From: a virus | Direction: 5' to 3' (one strand) | IMG/VR virus record: IMGVR_UViG_3300048834_000330 | Span: 1 to 45,370 of that record | DNA: 45,370 nucleotides | Part shown: piece after piece, positions 5,041 through 13,937 of the stretch | Numbering within the stretch: position 1 is the stretch's first letter | Layout: each line of letters begins with the position of its first letter | Program-made: the position numbers and the translations under genes | The notes under the pieces: model-generated | What the model was told of the DNA's origin: nothing | Seen by the model: the letters and a program-made list of their open reading frames with translations, nothing else | Databases searched by the model: none

Positions 5041-6620
5041 GTTTACTGCTTGCGCTCATGGCTTTGATTTCCACCGAACTGCTGCAAGAGCGGTTGCTGT
5101 ATGGCAAGCTCGCCCGCACGAACCTCCTAGCCTTCGCGCAACTCACGCACCCCGTCCCCAACGACTATTTGAACCCGCGCGTGTCGAAATACGCGATCAA
5201 GCCGCATCATGCGTTCATTGCCCGGCAGTTGGAAATGGTGCAGCGCGGGGAAATCAACCGCCTGGAAATCGAACTGCCGGCGCGGCATGGCAAATCCATG
5301 CTGGCGGTGCGCAAGTTTGTGCCGTGGATTAGCGGATTGAAGCCGGACGCCAGTGGCATCGTGGTGACGCACACGGATACGCTGGCGCGGGAGCATGGCC
5401 GGGCGGTGCGCGATGTGTTTCGGATGGGGGCCTACAAGCTGGTGTTCCCCAGTGACCGCGCGGCGTTGCGCGATGACACGCAATCGAGCGATTTGTTGCA
5501 GTTGGTGGGCGGGGGATTGCTGATATTCACGGGCCGGAGCGGCCTGGGGGCTGGGGCGGGGGCGGACTGGTTGATTTTCGATGACTTTTTTAAAAACTCG
5601 GAGGAAGCGCAGAGCCAGACGGTGCGGGATTCTGCCTGGCACACGTTTATTAGCGACTGCCAATCCCGGCTGAACACGGATGTGTCGCCCATCATCCTGA
5701 TCGGCACGCGGCGGCACGAGGACGATGTGCAGGGGCGGTTGTTTGATCCGACGAATCAACACTACGACGAGACGGAAGCCAAACGCTGGACGCGCATCCG
5801 ATTGCCGGCACTGGCCGAGGCGGATGATTTGATGGGGCGGGAGATTGACGAACCGCTTTGGCCGGAGAAATACGGGAAAAAATACTATCTGGCGCGGCGC
5901 AACCACAAATCCGAGATCGTGCGGATGGATCACCAAACGCAAGACCAGTGCAACCCAATTCCCGAGGAAGGCAAATGGTTCAAAAAGGCGTGGCTCAAGA
6001 CTTACACCCGCGCGGAACTGCCCAAGCAACTGCGCATCTACATTGCCTCAGACCATGCGTATCGCATCAAGGAAGCCAATGATTTGTCCTGCCTGCTGGT
6101 GGTGGGGATGGACCCGACCGGGGAGATATGGGTATTGCCAGATACCATTTGGGCCAAGATGGACACGGCGGAGTTGTGTGACGCGATTTTCAAGATCATC
6201 GAGACGCGGCGGCCGGCGCAGTGGTGGGCGGCGCGGGACGCGATTAGCGGCAGCATCATGCCGTTGCTGCGTCGGCGCATGTTGGACACGAAGAAGTTTT
6301 TTTACATTGACGACGAGATTGCGGAGAAGAAGGACCTCGTGGCGCGCTCGGCCTCCATTCGCGGTTTGATGGCGATGGGGATGGTGCATTGGCCGATTGA
6401 GTGGCCGCAGTGGGCGGCCGCGGAAAAGCAGATGGTGAGTTTTCCCGGCGCGAAGGACGATTTGATTGCGGCACTGGCGATGTTGGGCATGGGGTTGGAC
6501 AAGATGAACCCGGCGGAGGGATTGCGGCCTAGTGATGTGCCGAAGAAGGGGACACTGGCGTGGCATACGCATGGGCAGAACAAAGAACCAGAACACGCGG
6601 CGGCCTCGTGGTGGCGGTGA
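5037..6620 (+). CDS. terL: Terminase large subunit
   Basis: A 527-residue packaging ATPase/nuclease. The start is the ATG of the ATGA overlap with terS. ATPase half: Walker A PARHGKS (81-87), Walker B LIFDD (179-183), coupling motif LIGTRRHEDD (221-230). RNase H-fold nuclease half: acidic residues in ASDHAY (D339), ARDAISGS (D401) and KDDLIAAL (D474/D475). Length and motif order are standard for the Terminase_6-type family. The coding region ends inside a small palindrome (6610-6626). Confidence 0.95.
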   Translation: MSLLLALMALISTELLQERLLYGKLARTNLLAFAQLTHPVPNDYLNPRVSKYAIKPHHAFIARQLEMVQRGEINRLEIELPARHGKSMLAVRKFVPWISGLKPDASGIVVTHTDTLAREHGRAVRDVFRMGAYKLVFPSDRAALRDDTQSSDLLQLVGGGLLIFTGRSGLGAGAGADWLIFDDFFKNSEEAQSQTVRDSAWHTFISDCQSRLNTDVSPIILIGTRRHEDDVQGRLFDPTNQHYDETEAKRWTRIRLPALAEADDLMGREIDEPLWPEKYGKKYYLARRNHKSEIVRMDHQTQDQCNPIPEEGKWFKKAWLKTYTRAELPKQLRIYIASDHAYRIKEANDLSCLLVVGMDPTGEIWVLPDTIWAKMDTAELCDAIFKIIETRRPAQWWAARDAISGSIMPLLRRRMLDTKKFFYIDDEIAEKKDLVARSASIRGLMAMGMVHWPIEWPQWAAAEKQMVSFPGAKDDLIAALAMLGMGLDKMNPAEGLRPSDVPKKGTLAWHTHGQNKEPEHAAASWWR

Positions 6621-6626
6621 GCCACC
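6610..6626. repeat. Small palindrome at the terL stop
   Basis: GGTGGC (6610-6615) and GCCACC (6621-6626) form a 6-bp stem with a GGTGA loop that includes the TGA stop. A related GTGGCG...CGCCAC palindrome follows the capsid gene (11500-11516). It resembles REP-type elements more than a terminator, as there is no T-run. Confidence 0.5.
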
Positions 6627-6636
6627 GCGGGCAATT

Positions 6637-6744
6637 ATGAAAACAAAATCTCTGTTAGCGGCATTGAAAAACAGAAAACGAGATTGCCGGCGCTTTGGGC
6701 GGCGAATGCAAAAAGTAATTGAACAACTTATTTGGGGGAACTGA
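6637..6744 (+). CDS. Small basic protein between terL and portal
   Basis: A 35-residue, strongly basic peptide (MKTKSLLAALKNRKRDCRRFGRRM...) in a gap of otherwise non-coding length, ending directly before the portal start. Position and size are like minor head-gene leaders, but it could be only an upstream reading frame that delivers ribosomes to the portal gene. It has no recognised family. Confidence 0.4.
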   Translation: MKTKSLLAALKNRKRDCRRFGRRMQKVIEQLIWGN

Positions 6745-8985
6745 ATGAACGAAACACTTGAATCAAAACCGATGGGCTTTGCGGATCGCATCAAGGCGGC
6801 TGCGGGCGTGGTGTTGACTGGGCGGCGGATCAATCCGCTGGCGGAAGAACCCCAGGAGGGCGAGGCCGGCGAACTGGTAAAGGAATGGCAGACGCGCATT
6901 TTGGAAGCGCGCGAGTTTTGGCAGCCGGTGTTCAAGCGCATCCGGGAGGAACAGGCGTTTGCGGCGGGCAATCAGTGGCCGGATTCGGAGGGCTCGGACT
7001 GGTTTAAGGAGAAGTATGTGGGCGACCGGATTCAACAGATGTTGAACCGGCTGCAAGCGGCGCGCTATGCCAAGAATCCCAAGACTCAGGCGACGACCCG
7101 GGAGCGGATGTCGTTCGAGTTTTGGGATGAATCCGAGGAATCACTGGCCGGCGCGCGGGCATTGCTGGCCGCGGCCCAGCCGATTTTGGATCAAGCCGCG
7201 GTGGCGCTGAACCTGGGGAAGCAGCCGCTGGCACCGCCCCCGCCAGAAATCGAGATGGCGCAAAAGATCGTGGCGGATTACGAGCAGGGCATGGCGGAAA
7301 AGGCGTTGTTCGCCAAAGTGGCGCGGACGGCGGCTTTACTGGTGCAACAGCAATGGGACACGCAAACGCCGGAGTTCATCGTGCAGATGAAGCAACTGGT
7401 AACGCGGGTGGATACCTCGCGCGTGGGCTACATCAAGGTGAGTTATCGCCGGGACGAAGCGCCGCTAGACCCGATGCAGAGCGCCAAGGTGGTGAGTCTG
7501 AAGGCGCGGATGACGACGCTCAAGAGCCAGTTGGACAAGATTGCCGCGGGTGAGATTGAAGCCGACAGCGCCGAGGCGGAGGAAACGGCGATCCTGCTGG
7601 AAGCGGTGACGAAGGAATTGAGCGCGGCGGAAAAGCCGGAGTTCGAGGATGAAGGGCCGGTGGATGATTTCCTGACGGCCACGAGTGTGATTGTGGATCC
7701 GGCGTGCCGATGTCTCAAGGAGTTCATTGGCGCAAGCTGGATTTGCCATGAAATGCTTATGCCATTGGCGGAGGCCGAGGCGGAGCATGGGATCAGCCTG
7801 TTCGATGTGGGGGCGGTGCTGTATGACGATTACGGGCCACAAACCCGGGCGGACAGCCGCAACCAGAAAGCCGAAACGGCCGGCGCGTGCAAAAAGGTGT
7901 GCGTCTGGCATGTGGAGGACAAAAAGACAGGCATGTGTTTTGTGCTGATTGACGGCGTAAAGCACTTCATCAAACCGCCCTATGTGCGGCTGCCCAAGGT
8001 GAAACGGTATTGGTCCATCGTGGCGCTGACGTATCACGTCACGGAAGTGGAGGTAAACGACCCAAAAAATGATGTGACTTGTTACGGCAAGAGCACGGTA
8101 AGGCGGGTGATGCCCATGCAGGTGGACATCAACAGCCAGGGCGAGGAATTGCGGGCGCATCGGATTGCGAACCGGCCGGGCAAGGTGGGCGTGGCATCCA
8201 AGTTTGGGGAGAACGACCGGGCCAAGCTGGCGGCGCCGCGCAGTTCGCATGATTGCATCATGCTTCAGGATTTGCAGCCGGGCGAGAAGGTGGCGGATTA
8301 CCTGCAACCGATGCCAACGACACCACTGGACCCGGCGTTGTATGACACGGCGCAGTCCGATCAGGCGATGTTGCTGGCCGGCGGGGTGCAGTCCTCGAAC
8401 ATGGGCAACCAGAATCCGGGTGAGACGGCGACGGGACAGGCGATTGCGGAGGGCAGCCGGATCAGCGTGGACGACAGCCAGACGCAGGATTTGGATTATT
8501 GCCTGGGGATTGTGGCGCAGATGCACTGGGAAATGAGTTTGCAGGAGATGCCGCTGGAACTGGTGAAGAAGAAGGTGGGCCGGGGCGCGGTGTTTCCGGA
8601 TCTGGCCAAGGACAAGTTTGCGACGGACATCTTTGTGGAGATTGAGGCGGGCAGCTCAGGCAAACCGAATGCGGCGCTGGAAGCGGCCAAGGCGGAGAAG
8701 CTGGGCCCGTTGATCATCCAGGCCATGGCCGATCCGCGGCTGGCGTTCCTCGTGAAGATTTACGCGCGGCTGCTGGATTCCAACATTGATATTGATGAAA
8801 TCATGAAGGCCGGCAGCGCCGGCGGCCAAATGGGGGGACAACCGCAACCAGGTCAACCCGGTCAAGCGCCCGGACCGCTGCCTCCGGGGCAGCCGGCGGG
8901 GAACCTTGTGCCGGCGGGCCAACCAAGACCGCCCCAGTTACCACCCCAACAACGCGCGCAAGCGAGGGCGAGCGCGGGCGTTTAG
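6745..8985 (+). CDS. Portal protein (podovirus type)
   Basis: A 746-residue protein immediately after the terminase genes, with GGGGAA as Shine-Dalgarno. Length, an early EREFW-like segment (LEAREFWQPVFKRIREEQAFAAGNQW) and the conserved GETATGQAIAEGSR near residue 560 fit P22/N4-like large portals that form the dodecameric DNA gate at a head vertex. A helical, Ala-rich insert lies at about 130-200. The C-terminus is a disordered Pro/Gly/Gln tail of about 60 residues (GGQPQPGQPGQ repeats). Confidence is high from position and motifs together. Confidence 0.85.
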   Translation: MNETLESKPMGFADRIKAAAGVVLTGRRINPLAEEPQEGEAGELVKEWQTRILEAREFWQPVFKRIREEQAFAAGNQWPDSEGSDWFKEKYVGDRIQQMLNRLQAARYAKNPKTQATTRERMSFEFWDESEESLAGARALLAAAQPILDQAAVALNLGKQPLAPPPPEIEMAQKIVADYEQGMAEKALFAKVARTAALLVQQQWDTQTPEFIVQMKQLVTRVDTSRVGYIKVSYRRDEAPLDPMQSAKVVSLKARMTTLKSQLDKIAAGEIEADSAEAEETAILLEAVTKELSAAEKPEFEDEGPVDDFLTATSVIVDPACRCLKEFIGASWICHEMLMPLAEAEAEHGISLFDVGAVLYDDYGPQTRADSRNQKAETAGACKKVCVWHVEDKKTGMCFVLIDGVKHFIKPPYVRLPKVKRYWSIVALTYHVTEVEVNDPKNDVTCYGKSTVRRVMPMQVDINSQGEELRAHRIANRPGKVGVASKFGENDRAKLAAPRSSHDCIMLQDLQPGEKVADYLQPMPTTPLDPALYDTAQSDQAMLLAGGVQSSNMGNQNPGETATGQAIAEGSRISVDDSQTQDLDYCLGIVAQMHWEMSLQEMPLELVKKKVGRGAVFPDLAKDKFATDIFVEIEAGSSGKPNAALEAAKAEKLGPLIIQAMADPRLAFLVKIYARLLDSNIDIDEIMKAGSAGGQMGGQPQPGQPGQAPGPLPPGQPAGNLVPAGQPRPPQLPPQQRAQARASAGV

Positions 8986-8991
8986 GAGGTT

Positions 8992-9013
8992 CAAGCCGAA
9001 ACTCATAAACTCA
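8992..9013 (+). repeat. A-rich mini-repeat before a small gene
   Basis: AAGCCGAAACTCATAAACTC followed by AGAAAAGAAATG, so the repeat forms the leader of the small gene at 9022. It is the same element, base for base over 20 positions, as that at 19861-19880. Confidence 0.7.
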
Positions 9014-9021
9014 GAAAAGAA

Positions 9022-9189
9022 ATGAAGCGCGGATTTGAAGTCATTATTGAACGAGACGGCACGCTTGGTAGTTGGATGGCGCTGAATGTTTGGTGGCCTT
9101 TAGCCTCAGCTACAAAGTGGAAATGGCTGCAAAACTTCGCCCTTAACCGGATCGTGCGCCGGAAACGTCGTGCCCCAAAACTTAGATAA
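9022..9189 (+). CDS. Small Trp-rich basic protein
   Basis: A 55-residue protein (MKRGFEVIIERDGTLGSW ... basic tail IVRRKRRAPKLR) between portal and scaffold. Five tryptophans (SW, NVWWP, KWKW) suggest membrane or protein contact. Its leader is an A-rich mini-repeat, the same arrangement as the 54-residue gene at 42710. It does not resemble a known head protein and may be a moron. Function unknown. Confidence 0.45.
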   Translation: MKRGFEVIIERDGTLGSWMALNVWWPLASATKWKWLQNFALNRIVRRKRRAPKLR

Positions 9190-9220
9190 GCCAGAAATTC
9201 TTTGACAAACCAAACAATGT

Positions 9221-10393
9221 ATGGAAACTCCCCTTATTGACGATACCACTGCCTCGTCAGCAGTGACCGGGCCGGAAACGCCCGAAGTCGAAACCGTTTC
9301 CACGGATGCTACTGCCGAATCATCCACGGCACCGGGTGCTGAATCGGATTCACCCACCGAAGGCGATAAACACCGGGCGGAAATCCACAAGCTGTTTGAT
9401 GAAGCGGAAGGGACGAAGCCGGCGGCGGATTCGCCAACCACCAGGACGGACGGAGCGGATGACGGGGACGTTTCCGACGGGGCCGAGCCCAAGAAGGATG
9501 AGCCGGGCGCGGCCAAGGAGACGACCACCGCGGACGCTTCCCAGGAAGCAGAGTTCAACAAAGGTTTTGCGAGTGATGCCAGGTGGCAAAAGCTGGTCAA
9601 GCTGGTGCCGAAGGGACAGGAAAAAGAGTTGCGGGCGGTGGCCCGCGAGTTTCTGACCACGGAGCACAAGCTGAAGGCGCAGGTGGAGAAGGCCAGGCCG
9701 GCGCTGGAATACGTGGACCGGATCAAACGCACGGGCGTGGAACTGGAAAACACGGTGGCGCTGGTGGAGTCGTGGCAGCGGGGGGACGAGCAGGCGGAAA
9801 AGATTCTGCAAGACTTGATCACCGACCTGCAAACCCGGCGGGGCACGGTGTTAAGCACCCCGGAGCTGGTGGCGGAATCCAAAGAACTGGATCAGCAACT
9901 GGCGGACGGGATGGTGGACGAAACCTACGTGACCAAGCGCAAAGCGGAGTTGTTGGAACTGCAAAAGGGCAAGGCGGTGTTGAAGCAGACGGAGGCGCAA
10001 AAGGCCGAAGCTGCCAAACAGGCCGAGCAGCAAAAACTGGGGAAGTTGTTCCAGGCATGTGACGCGGCGTTTGCGAATTGGGAGAAGGCCGGGCCTTTGA
10101 AGAATCCCGATTACACGCCGGAGTTGAAGAAGCTGATGATGTCGGTGGGGGATCAGTTCGTGGCGGACAAGGCGAACCAGTTGGGCCGGTATCTGAATCC
10201 GGCGGAAGTGGTGGAGTGTTCGCAAAAAGCCTACGAGCAAGTCCTGGGAGCGATGAAATCAGCCCTGCCCAAGCGGACCGTGATCAAGGCAGCCGGAACA
10301 GGTGGCAACTCATCCACAAACAGCAGGCGCGAGCCAACAAACGACCGGCAACGCTGGATGGCGAAACTGGACGAGTTGGAGGCGGGCCAATAA
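9221..10393 (+). CDS. Putative scaffolding protein
   Basis: A 390-residue protein directly upstream of the capsid gene. The first ~105 residues are acidic and low complexity, rich in Thr/Ser/Asp/Glu (disordered). From about 110 to the end it is dominated by charged helices and coiled coil (QEKELRAVAREFLTTEHKLKAQVEKARPALEYV, LLELQKGKAVLKQTEAQKAEAAKQAEQQK). The acidic disordered start, coiled-coil body and position between portal and capsid are the classic profile of a podovirus scaffold that guides shell assembly. Sequence families of scaffolds are poorly conserved, so the call rests on context. Confidence 0.65.
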   Translation: METPLIDDTTASSAVTGPETPEVETVSTDATAESSTAPGAESDSPTEGDKHRAEIHKLFDEAEGTKPAADSPTTRTDGADDGDVSDGAEPKKDEPGAAKETTTADASQEAEFNKGFASDARWQKLVKLVPKGQEKELRAVAREFLTTEHKLKAQVEKARPALEYVDRIKRTGVELENTVALVESWQRGDEQAEKILQDLITDLQTRRGTVLSTPELVAESKELDQQLADGMVDETYVTKRKAELLELQKGKAVLKQTEAQKAEAAKQAEQQKLGKLFQACDAAFANWEKAGPLKNPDYTPELKKLMMSVGDQFVADKANQLGRYLNPAEVVECSQKAYEQVLGAMKSALPKRTVIKAAGTGGNSSTNSRREPTNDRQRWMAKLDELEAGQ

Positions 10394-10408
10394 CGAACAG
10401 GAAGTTTT

Positions 10409-11500
10409 ATGTCATTCTCAGTCGCAGTTGCAACACGGATCACGGCGGAAATTCTCGAAGGCTATCAACGCCCCAAAAACCCCAAGGACGCGCTGTTGCG
10501 CATGGCGGAAAAGCCGCTCTTGCGCATTTTGATGGCGACCAAGGAGGAATACGGCAGCGCCGGCATGGCGGCCGGGGCGGATACCACCACGGCGGACACG
10601 AACCTGCGCGAGTACGTGCTGGGCGACCAGATGAAAAGCCAGTCCGGCTTTTACCACGGCACGCGCGGCGACGGCACGCTGGTGTTCAAGTCGTCCAGCG
10701 GCGGCGTGCAGACCATCTGCCCGACCGGCCACTGTCATGCGGGTTGGTCCATCACCCATGATGAACTGAACGCCGCAGGCATTCACGTCACCAACAACAA
10801 GGCGACCACGACCACGGCGGAGCGCAATGTGTTGATTGATTTTCTCGAAACCCGCAAGGCGGAGTATTTCGAGAGCATTGATTACGCGCGCAACATCACC
10901 TTGTTCCTCGACGGCACGCAGGACGCCGATGCGTATGCGGGGCTCAAGAGCATTCTCACCGATGACCCGACCACGGGCACGACCCTGGGCATTGCCCGCT
11001 CGAACCTCTGGTGGCGGCACATTGCGGACACGGGCGTGGGCGGGGCGAATCCCAAGCTGGTTTACAACAAGGCGAATCAAACCCTGACGGAACGCCTGAT
11101 CAGCGCGTTCAAGTATGACCTGCCAACGTATGGCGGGCGGCCGGACGCGGCGATTGCGGGTCGTGACCTGCTGGATGCGCTCGAACGCGAAGCGCGCGCC
11201 AAGGGATTGCTCACCCAATCCGGTTGGGCGGACAAAAAGACCAATGTGGAGGTCAAGGGCGTCAAGATCGGCAACCTCGAAATCGAGCATGAGCCGATGT
11301 TGGACGAGCAGGGCGAATCGAAGCGCATTTATGCGTGGGATACCCGCCGGCTCAAACTCCGCCCCCAACGCGAGGAATGGGGCAAAGTCATCCCGCAGAA
11401 TCAGCCGCCGGATCAGCTCGTCATGCTGACTTCCACCCTGGACCGGGCGGCACTGACCTGCCGGCAGATGGACTGCAATTACGTGGGGGAAATGGAGTAA
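10409..11500 (+). CDS. Major capsid protein
   Basis: A 363-residue protein with an AGGAAG leader. Features fit an HK97-fold shell protein: an N-terminal arm, LKSILTDDPTTGTTLGIARSNLWWRH (the loop/strand region seen in many phage capsid proteins), PDAAIAGRDLLDAL, and a C-terminal segment with EIEHEPMLDEQ. No long N-terminal delta domain is visible, which agrees with a separate scaffold gene just upstream. Length, position and expected abundance support the call. Confidence 0.82.
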   Translation: MSFSVAVATRITAEILEGYQRPKNPKDALLRMAEKPLLRILMATKEEYGSAGMAAGADTTTADTNLREYVLGDQMKSQSGFYHGTRGDGTLVFKSSSGGVQTICPTGHCHAGWSITHDELNAAGIHVTNNKATTTTAERNVLIDFLETRKAEYFESIDYARNITLFLDGTQDADAYAGLKSILTDDPTTGTTLGIARSNLWWRHIADTGVGGANPKLVYNKANQTLTERLISAFKYDLPTYGGRPDAAIAGRDLLDALEREARAKGLLTQSGWADKKTNVEVKGVKIGNLEIEHEPMLDEQGESKRIYAWDTRRLKLRPQREEWGKVIPQNQPPDQLVMLTSTLDRAALTCRQMDCNYVGEME

Positions 11501-11516
11501 GTGGCGAGCCGCCACT
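11500..11516. repeat. Palindrome after the capsid gene
   Basis: AGTGGCG, AGC, CGCCACT: a perfect 7-bp stem with a 3-base loop that starts at the capsid stop codon. There is no T-run, so intrinsic termination is unlikely; it may stabilise the capsid transcript or be a mobile REP-type unit related to 6610-6626. Confidence 0.55.
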
Positions 11517-11560
11517 GGCATTTCTGAAACAACACTGAAATTCACGACAACTCGAAATCT

Positions 11561-12235
11561 ATGAAAATCAAACATCTGTTTATCATCGCGGGCTTGCTGG
11601 CATTGCTGGCGGCTTTTGCCATCCCGGTGCAGGCGCAACGGGTTCACACGTCGGATCGGCCGGGGGCGGGTTCGTTCTTTGGGCCGAATGTCGCATCGCT
11701 GATCGTCAGCAACCTGGTGAGCATTACCAATTACACCATTCCCGGGGTGTTGGGGGGCACCAATATGACGGGCACGACCTACACCAACAAAGCCGGCTCG
11801 CGCGTGGTCACTACGGCGACTGTGGGCACGAATACGGCCTTGCTCTCGCGCGTGGGCTTATGGTCGCGCAGCGATGGCAGCCCGGCATTCAGTCCCGGCA
11901 GCACCAACTACTGGGCGGTAGCCAATATGGGGCTGGGAGATGGGAATATCTCCGTTACCACGCAATCCGGATCAGGCGCGAACACGGCTTTGTTGCTGGT
12001 GTTTGCGCCGGTATGGGACGGGGTGAACGTGGACACGTCTGGCAGCTTCGATTTTGTTTGGAGCACGGGCAATCTGACGGCCTCAAGCACGCAAACGCTG
12101 CATACCAATCTGCCCATGGCGCGGTGGACGGGGGCGAAGGCGCTCGCGTGTAAATCCATCACGTATGCCGATACCGACGCCAGCTCGCAAGTGGCGGTGC
12201 GCGCGTTGAATATCAATGGCTTTGTGCCGCAGTAG
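11561..12235 (+). CDS. Secreted or decoration-type protein with signal peptide
   Basis: A 224-residue protein between the capsid gene and a terminator. The N-terminus MKIKHLFIIAGLLALLAAFA followed by IPVQA-QRV is a textbook Sec signal peptide with cleavage after about residue 26. The mature part is Thr/Ser/Gly-rich, beta-type, with repeated NTALL and STNYW phrases and little charge. Position suggests a capsid decoration or head protein, but a signal peptide is unexpected there; the product may instead act at the cell surface. No family recognised. Confidence 0.5.
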   Translation: MKIKHLFIIAGLLALLAAFAIPVQAQRVHTSDRPGAGSFFGPNVASLIVSNLVSITNYTIPGVLGGTNMTGTTYTNKAGSRVVTTATVGTNTALLSRVGLWSRSDGSPAFSPGSTNYWAVANMGLGDGNISVTTQSGSGANTALLLVFAPVWDGVNVDTSGSFDFVWSTGNLTASSTQTLHTNLPMARWTGAKALACKSITYADTDASSQVAVRALNINGFVPQ

Positions 12236-12245
12236 CGGTACGCAA

Positions 12246-12315
12246 CGCGCGGCGGCGGTGATGATTTAATTTTCTCCTTTTCATCATCCCTTCCCCGCCG
12301 CGCGCTTTTCCTTTT
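12246..12315 (+). terminator. Rho-independent terminator of the head gene cluster
   Basis: CGCGCGGCGG (12246-12255) pairs perfectly with CCGCCGCGCG (12295-12304), with an inner GATGAT/ATCATC pair (12260-12265, 12283-12288). The T-rich run TTTTCCTTTT (12306-12315) follows. It is the strongest terminator-like structure in the window and separates head genes from the connector and fibre genes. Confidence 0.8.
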
Positions 12316-12417
12316 GCCGGGGCCGGGCCAGGTGTTTTGTTGGGGGTTTGGCCGGGCCCGCTCACGGTAAATCAAACCAAACCAACACCCCAACAGCAAA
12401 ACCAACAGACCCATATT
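12316..12417. promoter_or_regulatory. Intergenic leader with a long imperfect inverted repeat
   Basis: A G/T-rich half (GGTGTTTTGTTGGGG, 12330-12344, then GTTTGG) faces a C/A-rich half (CCAAACCAACACCCCAACAG, about 12378-12397, then CAAAACC), so the leader could fold into a long hairpin. GGCCGGGCC also occurs twice. The 40 bases before the next ATG are almost purely A and C with no Shine-Dalgarno. A restart promoter after the terminator is expected here, but I see no clear -35/-10 pair. Confidence 0.35.
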
Positions 12418-13212
12418 ATGGAAATAGCCCAAGGTTCAATCCATCGAAATCCCCACAGCATCGCGTTATTGCGCGAGATGACGCCCGCGGAGGTGTTGCT
12501 GCTGCATACCATTCACTTCAAAAACGCGCAAGGCTCGCCCCTGGGGGATGACTTCGCCGTTTATGGCGTGGCTGAAACCGTGGAATCCCGCGGGAAACCC
12601 GCCGAGGACGCGACTTTTAATCCAGTTACTGGCGTTACCATGCCGCCAATTCCGGCCGTGGCTGCCAAAAAGCACAAGCGGACCAATGCCGAGGAAGTGG
12701 CCCGGCTGAAGAAGAAATACGCCAATGCGCGCGTGCGGCTGGAAAACGGAACGGACGTGGAAGCCTTTTCCAGCGTGTTCCCGGGCATCATGCCGAAGCT
12801 GCCGCAGACGTTCGATGAAATCGAGGACGCGGTAGGCAAGGTGTTTCCGCAATTGACGGCCCCGCCCAAGGTGGATTCGGACGCGGTGGCCTACCGGCTG
12901 GCGCTGCAAAGCAAACCGCGGCACGCCCTGGTGACGATGGCGCTGGCGGCCAAGATCCGCGTGGACGTGGCGGACGACAATACCACGATCGTGGACAAGA
13001 TCATTGCCGCGCAGACGGCGGAAACCGGCGAGGCGGTGACGATCACTTTGACGGCCAAGGACAGGTTTGTGGCCGAAGCCAACGAACATACCGTGGCTGA
13101 ATTGAAGGAACAGGCGGCCAAGCATGGCGTGGCGCTCGAAGGCGGCGAGAAGAAGGCCGAAATCATCGAGGCGCTTTGGGCCAAGATCAGCACGGAAACG
13201 GCGGGCGAATAA
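12418..13212 (+). CDS. Head-completion type protein with C-terminal HeH/SAP-like motif
   Basis: A 264-residue protein. The start is ATG 12418 (MEIAQGSIHRNP); upstream in-frame starts would run into the terminator region. The middle has a basic helical stretch (AAKKHKRTNAEEVARLKKKYANARV). The C-terminus (HTVAELKEQAAKHGVALEGGEKKAEIIEALW) fits the HeH/SAP-like helix-extended-helix fold found at the ends of phage head and head-tail proteins. It probably takes part in head completion; no exact family assigned. Confidence 0.45.
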   Translation: MEIAQGSIHRNPHSIALLREMTPAEVLLLHTIHFKNAQGSPLGDDFAVYGVAETVESRGKPAEDATFNPVTGVTMPPIPAVAAKKHKRTNAEEVARLKKKYANARVRLENGTDVEAFSSVFPGIMPKLPQTFDEIEDAVGKVFPQLTAPPKVDSDAVAYRLALQSKPRHALVTMALAAKIRVDVADDNTTIVDKIIAAQTAETGEAVTITLTAKDRFVAEANEHTVAELKEQAAKHGVALEGGEKKAEIIEALWAKISTETAGE

Positions 13213-13218
13213 CGCATC

Positions 13219-13929
13219 ATGGCGCGCGGAATTGCATGGTCGGTGCTGCGGACGATGTTCAAGGCCGAAGTCGGCGTGGAACTGGATGAAACCGTGGCGT
13301 CTGGCGACAACGCGCGCTACCTGCAACTCGCCAACAATCAAATCAAGTGGCTTATCAGTCAAAACTCCTGGCTGCTGGGCAAAACCCGGGCCGAGGTGGC
13401 GCTGGTGGCGGGGACGCGCTACTACACGTTTCCCGAAACCACGATTGATATAGACCGGGTGGATAAAGAGGCGTTTGTGAAGAAGGCGGACGGGTATCGG
13501 TATCCGGTCCAGTTCGGCATCGGGCAGCACCAATTCAACGCGTACGCCAGCGAAACCCGGCAGGACAGCCCCATTTTGCGCTGGGACTTGGTGGTGGATA
13601 CCACGCTGAAGATCGAGGTGTGGCCGCTCCCCAGTGAAGCGCAAACGCTGATGCTTTCCGGCATTGGCGTGTTCACTCCCATGACGGTGGATGCCTCCGT
13701 CTGCCCCATAGATGACATGCTGGTGGTGTTGTTCATGGCGGCGGAACAACTGGCGCGGGACAAGGCGGCGGATGCGCAGGCCAAGCTGGCCAAGGCGCAG
13801 GCCCTGTTGAACAGCCTGAAGGCGAGCCGGCAATCCGGGTTTGAAGTCATCAACCTGGCGGGGGCGAACACGATGACGGGCGGAATGTTTCGGCGGCCGG
13901 TGGGATTCACCAATGGAGTCAGCAACTAA
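13219..13929 (+). CDS. Putative head-tail adaptor (tail tubular A-like)
   Basis: A 236-residue protein. The N-terminal half is helical with AEVGVELDETVASGDNARYLQLANNQIKWLISQ. A beta region follows (GTRYYTFPETTIDIDRV ... LKIEVWPLPSEAQTLMLSGIG), then a long Ala/Lys helix (MAAEQLARDKAADAQAKLAKAQALL). This helix-beta-helix layout is that of podovirus adaptor proteins that dock on the portal (P22 gp4 or T7 gp11 type). Position after the head-completion gene agrees. Confidence 0.55.
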   Translation: MARGIAWSVLRTMFKAEVGVELDETVASGDNARYLQLANNQIKWLISQNSWLLGKTRAEVALVAGTRYYTFPETTIDIDRVDKEAFVKKADGYRYPVQFGIGQHQFNAYASETRQDSPILRWDLVVDTTLKIEVWPLPSEAQTLMLSGIGVFTPMTVDASVCPIDDMLVVLFMAAEQLARDKAADAQAKLAKAQALLNSLKASRQSGFEVINLAGANTMTGGMFRRPVGFTNGVSN

Positions 13930-13937
13930 GGATCACT

